From NCBI GenBank assembly GCA_013205605.1, contig JABMMK010000160.1, positions 1 through 11,708 of the forward strand: a stretch of 11,708 bases of DNA. The letters are read 5' to 3'. How positions within the stretch are numbered: position 1 is the stretch's first letter; each line of letters starts with the position of its first letter. The position numbers and the translations under genes were made by a program. Below the pieces are notes generated by a model. That model worked only from the letters and a program-made list of their open reading frames with translations, had not been told where the DNA came from and did not search any database. The stretch comes from Cytophagales bacterium. GTDB taxonomy: Bacteria > Bacteroidota > Bacteroidia > Cytophagales > Spirosomataceae. Positions 7,134 to 11,708 of this stretch are shown piece by piece.

Positions 7134-9545
7134 ATGAAACGAGTAAGATTTTTGTTCATGATAATTTTTCAATGTTTGATTTTCTCAATCACAAAAGCTC
7201 AGACTAACGTAACCATTTCAGGAATTGTAAAAGACAAAAACACCAAAGCTAATTTGCCTTATGTAAATGTAGTATTGAAAACCGAAAAGGACAGTAGTTT
7301 TATAAGTGGTACCGTTTCCAACGAAGAAGGACGTTTTTCAATATCAAAGATAAAATCAGGCAACTATTATTTAGAAGTTTCTTACATAGGCTACAAAACA
7401 ACAAAAAAGACACTTTTTATCGGTAATCTATCCGAATACCTTGATATAAAAACCATTGAGATAGAAGAAAAAACCACTGAATTACAAGAGGTTCTTGTAA
7501 TCGGAAAAACAGCCGGAATAAGTGAGGAAATGGACAAAAAAACATTTTCTTTAACAGATAATATTAGTCAAAATGGTGGTTCTGTACTTCAAGCAATGCA
7601 AAATTTGCCAAGCGTAACCGTGCAAGACGGAAAAGTCCAGTTAAGGGGAAATGATAAAGTAACCGTAATAATTGATGGTAAACAAACAGCATTAACAGGT
7701 TTTGGCAACCAAACCGGATTAGATAATATTCCCGCATCAGCCATTGAAAAAATTGAAATTATCAACAATCCGTCTGCCAAATATGATGCCAACGGGAACG
7801 CAGGAATTATTAACATCATTTACAAAAAGAATAAGAAAGAAGGGTTTAATGGAAAGGTAGGTTTCACAACAGGTTTAGGGTCACTATGGGAGCGAAAGGA
7901 AAATTTACCGACGATAAGACCGCAATACACTTTTACACCCAAAATAAATCCAAGTGTATCGCTTAATTACAAGAAAAGCAATGTAAATGTATTTTTTCAA
8001 GGCGATTATTTATATACCGAAACGCTGAACAAAAACGAATTTGTAACAAGAAAATATGACACAGGTGAAGTCAGAAATTCGCAACTTAAACGGAATAGAG
8101 ATACACATTTTACAACAATCAAATCGGGAGTTGATTATGCCATCAATGATCAAAATTCATTGACTATTTCAGGTCTTTTTGGGAGCGAAAAAATTATTGA
8201 CCGTGGAGACCAACCCTTTTTTAATCGCGATTTTTCAGAACGAAAAAGACTTTGGCAGTTTTTAGAAGACGAATTAAAAACGACCATAATGGCAACCGCA
8301 AATTATCAGCACAAATTTATAGAAGCGGGACATTTGTTAAATGTTGGCTTCAATTATACATTTCATCGAGAAGATGAAAAATACTTTTATGACAATTATT
8401 TGCCAACCTCCACAGGAACGGATGCGTTTAAGTTATTGTCAGACGAGCAGGTGTATGATTTAAATTTTGACTATATAAAACCGCTTAAATACGGTCGAAT
8501 AGAAACAGGAATAAAATTTCGTAATAGAAACATTCCAACCAACATGCAATTTATTCCAGGTGTAAATTCTGTTTTAGACATCAATGCAGGGGGTTGGGCA
8601 ACTTACAAAGAATTAATTCCAGCGGTTTATGGCAACTACATTTTTGAAAACAAACTATGGGAAGCCGAAATAGGATTACGAGTGGAATATGTGAAAATAC
8701 AGTATGATGTAAACCCTAACCATAATGTTTATAAAAGTGATGTGTATAATTACACACAGCCTTTCCCAAATTTGCGTTTGGGATACAAATTAGATAACAA
8801 CAATAAAATTTCTTTTTTCTACAACCGAAGAGTTGACCGACCTAATGAAGTCGATATTCGAATATTCCCCAAATATGATGACGCAGAAATAATTAAGGTT
8901 GGGAATCCTGCATTGCGCCCACAATTTACAAATTCAATAGAATTGGGCTATAAAAAAAGTTGGGATAAAGGCAGTTTATACAACGCCATTTACCATCGAT
9001 TTGCCGATGGAACGATCACACGAATTTCAAGCACCGTTCCACCAAGCAATTTAATTTATGCCGTATTTCAAAACGCAGATAAAAGCTACAATACGGGGGT
9101 TGAGATGGTTTTGGAGCAAGAAATTTCCAAATTATATTCATTTAATATTAATTTAAATGGATACAGAAATCAGATTGATGCATTTACAGTTGAAAACAAA
9201 TACCCTACAACCAATACATTTTCAGCGGACAAACAAGAGATGTATTCAGGTAACATAAAAATGAATAATACATTTCATTTTCCTAACAATATTGACGCAC
9301 AAATAACGGCCATCTATTTAGCCCCAGATATTATTCCACAAGGCAAAATAAAATCAAGGTTTTCGTTAGATGTTGGACTAAAAAAAGCAGTGCAAAATGG
9401 AAAAGGGGAATTGTTTTTTAATGCAACAGACTTGCTAAACACAATGGTAATTAAAAAAGAAATCCAAGGTCAAGGATTTTATTATACGAGTGATGACTAT
9501 TATGAAACCCAAGTAATAAGACTTGGATATAGTTATAAATTTTAA
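7134..9545 (+). CDS. TonB-dependent-receptor-like outer-membrane beta-barrel protein (OMP_b-brl_3 type)
   Basis: 803 residues from ATG at 7134. The reading frame is open back to 7047, but that stretch lies partly in a repeat, and the ATG opens a clear signal peptide (MKRVRFLFMIIFQCLIF, then SITKAQ), so the extension is rejected. AAGG lies a few nt before the ATG. After the signal comes a carboxypeptidase-regulatory-like domain (NVTISGIVKDKNTKANLPYV ... GRFSISKIKSGNYYLEVSYIGY), then a TonB plug (VLQAMQNLPSVTVQDG, LRGNDKVTVIIDGK, IEKIEIINNPSAKYDANG, GIINIIYKK). A long barrel follows, ending in LGYSYKF with a terminal Phe. It is an outer-membrane receptor or transporter of the group that lacks a SusD partner. 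None is encoded next to it, and the ligand is unknown. The unit is monocistronic, AT-rich, and bounded by repeat-terminator modules on both sides. Confidence 0.92.
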   Translation: MKRVRFLFMIIFQCLIFSITKAQTNVTISGIVKDKNTKANLPYVNVVLKTEKDSSFISGTVSNEEGRFSISKIKSGNYYLEVSYIGYKTTKKTLFIGNLSEYLDIKTIEIEEKTTELQEVLVIGKTAGISEEMDKKTFSLTDNISQNGGSVLQAMQNLPSVTVQDGKVQLRGNDKVTVIIDGKQTALTGFGNQTGLDNIPASAIEKIEIINNPSAKYDANGNAGIINIIYKKNKKEGFNGKVGFTTGLGSLWERKENLPTIRPQYTFTPKINPSVSLNYKKSNVNVFFQGDYLYTETLNKNEFVTRKYDTGEVRNSQLKRNRDTHFTTIKSGVDYAINDQNSLTISGLFGSEKIIDRGDQPFFNRDFSERKRLWQFLEDELKTTIMATANYQHKFIEAGHLLNVGFNYTFHREDEKYFYDNYLPTSTGTDAFKLLSDEQVYDLNFDYIKPLKYGRIETGIKFRNRNIPTNMQFIPGVNSVLDINAGGWATYKELIPAVYGNYIFENKLWEAEIGLRVEYVKIQYDVNPNHNVYKSDVYNYTQPFPNLRLGYKLDNNNKISFFYNRRVDRPNEVDIRIFPKYDDAEIIKVGNPALRPQFTNSIELGYKKSWDKGSLYNAIYHRFADGTITRISSTVPPSNLIYAVFQNADKSYNTGVEMVLEQEISKLYSFNINLNGYRNQIDAFTVENKYPTTNTFSADKQEMYSGNIKMNNTFHFPNNIDAQITAIYLAPDIIPQGKIKSRFSLDVGLKKAVQNGKGELFFNATDLLNTMVIKKEIQGQGFYYTSDDYYETQVIRLGYSYKF

Positions 9546-9619
9546 TGAAATGACAGCGTCACAAAACGTATTCTAACCTTTCAATTTCCTGAAAGACGCG
9601 AGCTCAAACATTGAAAACG

Positions 9620-9648
9620 GCTGCAACATTCCACCTATTAAGGGAGCA
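9620..9648 (+). repeat. Short interspersed repeat, copy 2
   Basis: Identical over 29 nt to the copy at 4985-5013, on the same strand and 4635 nt away. It lies 74 nt after the outer-membrane protein stop and 7 nt before a terminator stem. Confidence 0.9.
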
Positions 9649-9655
9649 AAAAGGG

Positions 9656-9682
9656 AAGCCGATCAGTAATGATCGGCTTTTT
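9656..9682 (+). terminator. Intrinsic terminator downstream of the outer-membrane protein gene
   Basis: A 10-bp perfect stem, AAGCCGATCA with TGATCGGCTT, a GTAA loop, and a short T-tract. The stem sequence differs completely from the hairpins after the other repeat copies, although the repeat before it is conserved. Confidence 0.85.
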
Positions 9683-9700
9683 CGTTGTATTTCTATTTGA

Positions 9701-9730
9701 TTGAAGGTTTAAAAATTCATAGTATATTTG
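9701..9730 (+). promoter_or_regulatory. Bacteroidota-type promoter for the small-protein/nucleotidyltransferase unit
   Basis: TTG at 9701-9703 and TATATTTG at 9723-9730 are 19 nt apart, an exact fit to TTG-N19/20-TAnnTTTG used by the primary sigma factor of this phylum. Transcription would begin a few nt after 9730, almost on the ATG at 9734. The mRNA may therefore be leaderless, or translation may begin at a later ATG (9782). Confidence 0.6.
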
Positions 9731-9733
9731 ATT

Positions 9734-9928
9734 ATGCTAAAATTAGATAGGACATATAGCACTTCTGGAAACCTTTTTGAAATGAAGGAAGAGGTTATAC
9801 CTTATTTAGGAATGAGAAAGGAAGAAATTGCTAAGGTTTTTGCCTATTTAAATAGTGTTTCTTTTAATTATACTTTAGGGCATCCTCCTAAAATGGACAA
9901 ATCAATTTTTTCAATGCGCAAAAATTAG
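9734..9928 (+). CDS. Small protein upstream of a nucleotidyltransferase (probable partner)
   Basis: 64 residues from ATG at 9734; an in-frame ATG at 9782 would give 48. It is soluble, with no signal or membrane segment. The first half is charged (FEMKEEVIPYLGMRKEEIAK). The second half, AYLNSVSFNYTLGHPPKMDKSIFSMRKN, resembles, from memory, small proteins found just upstream of Bacteroidota nucleotidyltransferases (LNS.A.N....PP.MD.T.FS.R). Here too the next gene, 2 nt downstream, is a nucleotidyltransferase (now broken). The tight spacing suggests a two-gene operon, perhaps a toxin-antitoxin-like or regulatory pair. That role is inferred from arrangement only. The protein looks intact, although its partner is not, and it has a good promoter. 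Confidence 0.65.
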   Translation: MLKLDRTYSTSGNLFEMKEEVIPYLGMRKEEIAKVFAYLNSVSFNYTLGHPPKMDKSIFSMRKN

Positions 9929-9930
9929 CT

Positions 9931-10080
9931 ATGGGGAATATTTTTAATCCAGATTTTCAAGAATTTTTATTGGCTCTGAATAAAAATGAAGTCAATTATG
10001 TTCTAGTTGGAGGATATTCAGTTATCTATCATGGATTCCCTAAAGACTTAAATGATTTGGAAAATCTTTCCAAAATATAA
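9931..10080 (+). pseudogene. Internally deleted nucleotidyltransferase remnant
   Basis: An open frame of 49 residues. The start, MGNIFNPDFQEFLLALNKN then VNYVLVGGYSVIYHGF, is the N-terminus of a Bacteroidota MNT-like nucleotidyltransferase. In such proteins LVGGYSVIxHG is normally followed by the catalytic GDxD (TTGDMDIWV-like) strand. Here the next residues are PKDLNDLENLSKI and a stop, which resemble the C-terminal end of the same family (KDxxDIENL). The frame therefore seems to join the two ends and lack the middle, including the catalytic Asp residues; intact members are around 150-180 residues. The deletion kept the frame, so a short peptide may still be made, but nucleotidyl transfer is impossible. 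It lies 2 nt after the small partner gene and 22 nt before a repeat copy. Confidence 0.75.
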
Positions 10081-10102
10081 AGACTGTTTTGAAGGAATTA
10101 AT

Positions 10103-10129
10103 TGCAACATTCCCCCCTTTAAGGGAGCA
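10103..10129 (+). repeat. Short interspersed repeat, copy 3
   Basis: TGCAACATTCC followed by CCCC and TTTAAGGGAGCA, differing from copies 1 and 2 at three of 27 positions. The changes improve a small internal palindrome (CCCTTTAAGGG). A terminator hairpin starts 5 nt later. Confidence 0.8.
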
Positions 10130-10215
10130 ACTTGAAAAAAGAGGTCATTTCGACCTTTTTTTTGTTTAAAAACCATCACAACTTTCTGTAATGGGAAATT
10201 TTTGTGGCTGCATCT
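10121..10215 (+). repeat. Long repeat (terminator plus conserved tail), copy B
   Basis: From AAGGGAGCA through the hairpin to GTGGCTGCATCT, this is the second copy of the unit at 6963-7060. The tail ends in GGCTGCATCT, which partly echoes the GGCTGCAAC with which the short repeat starts. Confidence 0.85.
10135..10163 (+). terminator. Intrinsic terminator after repeat copy 3
   Basis: AAGAGGTC pairs with GACCTTTT around an ATTTC loop, with one G-T wobble where copy A has a G-C pair, followed by a long T-tract. It has the same hairpin family and loop as the terminator at 6979-7008. Confidence 0.85.
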
Positions 10216-10294
10216 ATTTTACCTGATTTGATTTCTCATTCATCACATCAGTAGAATTAAAGACATCGATAAGCAAATTAATATTTGGTAAAAA

Positions 10295-10324
10295 TTGGAA
10301 GTTTAAAATAAACGATTATATTGG
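10295..10324 (+). promoter_or_regulatory. Candidate promoter of the formaldehyde dehydrogenase gene
   Basis: TTG at 10295-10297 and TATATTGG at 10317-10324 are 19 nt apart and match TTG-N19-TAnnTTTG with one mismatch. The predicted leader before the ATG at 10356 would be about 25 nt. The rest of 10216-10355 is AT-rich and shows no gene. Confidence 0.4.
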
Positions 10325-10355
10325 AGCACAATTATTTCTTAAATCATAAATAATT

Positions 10356-11543
10356 ATGTCAAACAATAGAGGTGTTGCCTACATTAAACCTGGGGTAGTT
10401 CAGGTACAAAATATTGACTTTCCCAAATTGGAACTTGGAAAAAGAAAGTGCAATCATGGTGTAATTTTAAAAGTAATCTCTACCAACATTTGTGGAAGTG
10501 ACCAACACATGGTACGTGGCAGAACTACGGCACCTGAAGGCTTGGTACTTGGCCATGAAATTACCGGACAGGTAATAGAGGCCGGCAGCGATGTAGAATA
10601 TATTCATGTAGGGGACATTGTTTCTGTGCCCTTTAACATTGCCTGTGGGCGATGTCGCAATTGCAAGGAAGGTAAAACTGGGATTTGTCTGAACGTAAAT
10701 CCTGCAAGGCCTGGAGCTGCCTACGGATATGTGGACATGGGAGGATGGGTTGGCGGACAGGCTGATTATGTAATGGTTCCTTATGCAGATTTCAACCTTT
10801 TGAAGTTTCCGGATAATGACCAGGCAATGGCCAAAATAAGGGATTTGACTTTATTGTCTGATATTTTTCCAACTGGTTACCATGGAGCGGTTACCGCAGG
10901 TGTGGGGCCGGGTTCGGTGGTTTATATTGCAGGAGCTGGGCCCGTTGGCTTGGCTAGCGCAGCCTCCTGTCATTTGCTGGGCGCAGCAGTAGTCATTGTT
11001 GGCGATATGATTCCTGAAAGGCTGGCCCAGGCTAAAAGCTTTGGGTGCGAAACCATCGATTTGAGATCCGATGCGAGCCTTGCTGACCAGATTGCACAAA
11101 TTGTTGGGATTCCTGAGGTAGATGCAGCCGTGGATTGCGTAGGTTTTGAAGCTAGAGGGCATGGACATGATTGTGGACATGAACACCCTGCAACGGTATT
11201 AAATGCAGCAATGGAAATCACCAAAGCCGGCGGATCAATTGGAATTCCCGGTTTGTATGTCACCGGTGATCCCGGTGCTGTGGATGAAGCCGCCAAATTA
11301 GGAAACCTGCGTATCAGAATCGGGCTGGGTTGGGCAAAGTCACATTCGTTTCATACGGGACAATGCCCAGTAATGAAATATCACCGCCAGTTGATGCAGG
11401 CTATTTTTTATGATAAAATTCAAATTGCAAAAGCGGTAAATGTAGAGGTAATATCTCTGACAGACGCTCCAAGAGGATACCAGGATTTTGACAAAGGAGC
11501 AGCAAAGAAATATGTGCTTGATCCTCACGGAATGATTGTTTAA
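10356..11543 (+). CDS. fdhA: Glutathione-independent formaldehyde dehydrogenase (zinc, NAD+-dependent)
   Basis: 395 residues, a zinc-containing medium-chain dehydrogenase close in length and numbering to the Pseudomonas putida enzyme. The catalytic zinc ligands are Cys46 (NICGSDQH), His67 (GLVLGHE) and Asp169 (LLSDIFPTGYHGA). The structural zinc ligands are Cys97, Cys100, Cys103 and Cys111 (ACGRCRNCKEGKTGIC). The NAD+-binding Rossmann turn is GAGPVG at 193-198, with acidic Asp217 at the end of the second strand (VIVGDM). The enzyme oxidises formaldehyde to formate with NAD+ without added glutathione, and can act as an aldehyde dismutase in some relatives. It is cytoplasmic, with no signal peptide. 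An unusual His/Cys-rich loop, HGHDCGHEH (269-277), follows DCVGFEARG. Base composition is more GC-rich than the repeat-bounded genes to its left, so it probably belongs to the host chromosome. A MobA-like gene follows on the same strand after 68 nt. Confidence 0.93.
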   Translation: MSNNRGVAYIKPGVVQVQNIDFPKLELGKRKCNHGVILKVISTNICGSDQHMVRGRTTAPEGLVLGHEITGQVIEAGSDVEYIHVGDIVSVPFNIACGRCRNCKEGKTGICLNVNPARPGAAYGYVDMGGWVGGQADYVMVPYADFNLLKFPDNDQAMAKIRDLTLLSDIFPTGYHGAVTAGVGPGSVVYIAGAGPVGLASAASCHLLGAAVVIVGDMIPERLAQAKSFGCETIDLRSDASLADQIAQIVGIPEVDAAVDCVGFEARGHGHDCGHEHPATVLNAAMEITKAGGSIGIPGLYVTGDPGAVDEAAKLGNLRIRIGLGWAKSHSFHTGQCPVMKYHRQLMQAIFYDKIQIAKAVNVEVISLTDAPRGYQDFDKGAAKKYVLDPHGMIV

Positions 11544-11573
11544 TTTTTAACTGTTGGGTACCAGACATTTTTC

Positions 11574-11597
11574 GGATTTTAATATTTAAATCCTTTT
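11574..11597 (+). terminator. Weak hairpin after the dehydrogenase gene
   Basis: GGATTT pairs with AAATCC across an 8-nt AT loop and is followed by four T residues. It could act as a weak terminator or attenuator before the MobA-like gene. The stem is short and mostly AT. Confidence 0.3.
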
Positions 11598-11611
11598 CAG
11601 ATACGTTAAGG

Positions 11612-11708
11612 ATGCTTTTGAAAAACAACCTTATTGGAATAATTGCCTGCGGAGGCAATAGCGACCGAATGGGTACCGATAAAAGCCTGCTGGTTTATCA
11701 TGATAAAC
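11612..11708 (+). CDS. MobA-like molybdenum-cofactor nucleotidyltransferase, N-terminal part
   Basis: Only the first 32 residues are present; the gene runs off the window. The sequence after the start, LIGIIACGGNSDRMGTDKSL then LVYHDK, carries the nucleotide-binding signature of the MobA-like NTP-transferase family (GGxSxRMGxDKxLL). Gly14-Gly15, Arg19 and Lys24 are in place. MobA attaches GMP to molybdopterin to form the bis-MGD cofactor of enzymes such as formate dehydrogenase and nitrate reductase. Related members make other cofactors (for example MocA, CTP), and the first 32 residues do not separate them. ATG at 11612 is chosen because the signature begins about 8 residues later, as is usual. 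It follows the formaldehyde dehydrogenase gene on the same strand, so a C1/formate context is possible. Confidence 0.75.
   Translation, partial: MLLKNNLIGIIACGGNSDRMGTDKSLLVYHDK

Noticed and set aside
4985..10215. CRISPR array
   Set aside because: The repeats are 0.5-2.7 kb apart with genes between them, not separated by short spacers, and no cas gene is visible.
4985..10215. Classical integron cassettes with attC sites
   Set aside because: No integrase is present, and I could not place paired RYYYAAC and GTTRRRY core sites at the repeats. A cassette-like arrangement remains only an analogy.
10851..11296. Overlapping minus-strand open frames opposite the dehydrogenase gene
   Set aside because: They lie wholly opposite a strongly conserved enzyme, show no recognisable domain, and have low-complexity Ser/Pro-rich translations typical of antisense shadows.

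Overview
The window looks like chromosomal DNA from a Bacteroidota bacterium. Evidence: a SusC/SusD outer-membrane pair with a SusD-type lipoprotein, a second TonB-type outer-membrane barrel with an N-terminal carboxypeptidase-regulatory-like domain, few Shine-Dalgarno sequences, and at least one good match to the Bacteroidota promoter TTG-N19-TAnnTTTG. The style of the proteins suggests the Cytophagales (Algoriphagus/Cyclobacterium-like), but I cannot fix the genus from sequence alone.

Layout. 1-3395 (+): the C-terminal part of a SusC-type TonB-dependent transporter and a complete SusD-type lipoprotein, ending at a hairpin that can terminate transcription from both sides (3442-3476). 3506-4576 (-): a secreted Ca2+-dependent PI-PLC-like phosphodiesterase. 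Divergent from it, at 4737-4969 (+), is a frameshifted and shortened remnant of a different PLC/GDPD-superfamily gene. 4985-10215: an AT-rich accessory stretch with three units, each closed by a copy of one short repeat followed at once by an intrinsic terminator. Unit 1 is a Fic AMP-transferase-like protein with an AbiEi-like winged-helix N-terminus. Unit 2 is a TonB-plug/OMP beta-barrel protein. Unit 3 is a small protein plus an internally deleted nucleotidyltransferase. 10356-11543 (+): a complete glutathione-independent formaldehyde dehydrogenase with all expected zinc ligands. 11612-end (+): the start of a MobA-like molybdenum-cofactor nucleotidyltransferase.

How the parts relate. The SusCD pair should import an unidentified oligomeric nutrient. 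The PI-PLC-like enzyme and its decayed neighbour act on phosphodiester or lipid headgroup substrates and are probably independent of SusCD. Formaldehyde dehydrogenase produces formate. A Mo-cofactor gene next door would fit a downstream molybdenum formate dehydrogenase, but that gene is not in view.

The most unusual part is the accessory stretch. A GCTGCAACATTCC...TTAAGGGAGCA repeat recurs four times (two copies identical over 29 nt, one with three differences, one degenerate), always just before a terminator and always at the downstream edge of a gene unit. Two copies also share about 95 nt that run past the terminator. This resembles a gene-plus-terminator cassette array or a terminator-bearing mobile repeat. 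Two of the four copies directly follow genes that appear to have lost their middles. The Fic protein carries an altered form of the class II inhibitory motif (S-x-x-x-E followed by Lys instead of Gly/Asn), and its promoter region has a perfect 13-bp inverted repeat plus an 18-bp direct repeat, which suggests autoregulation.
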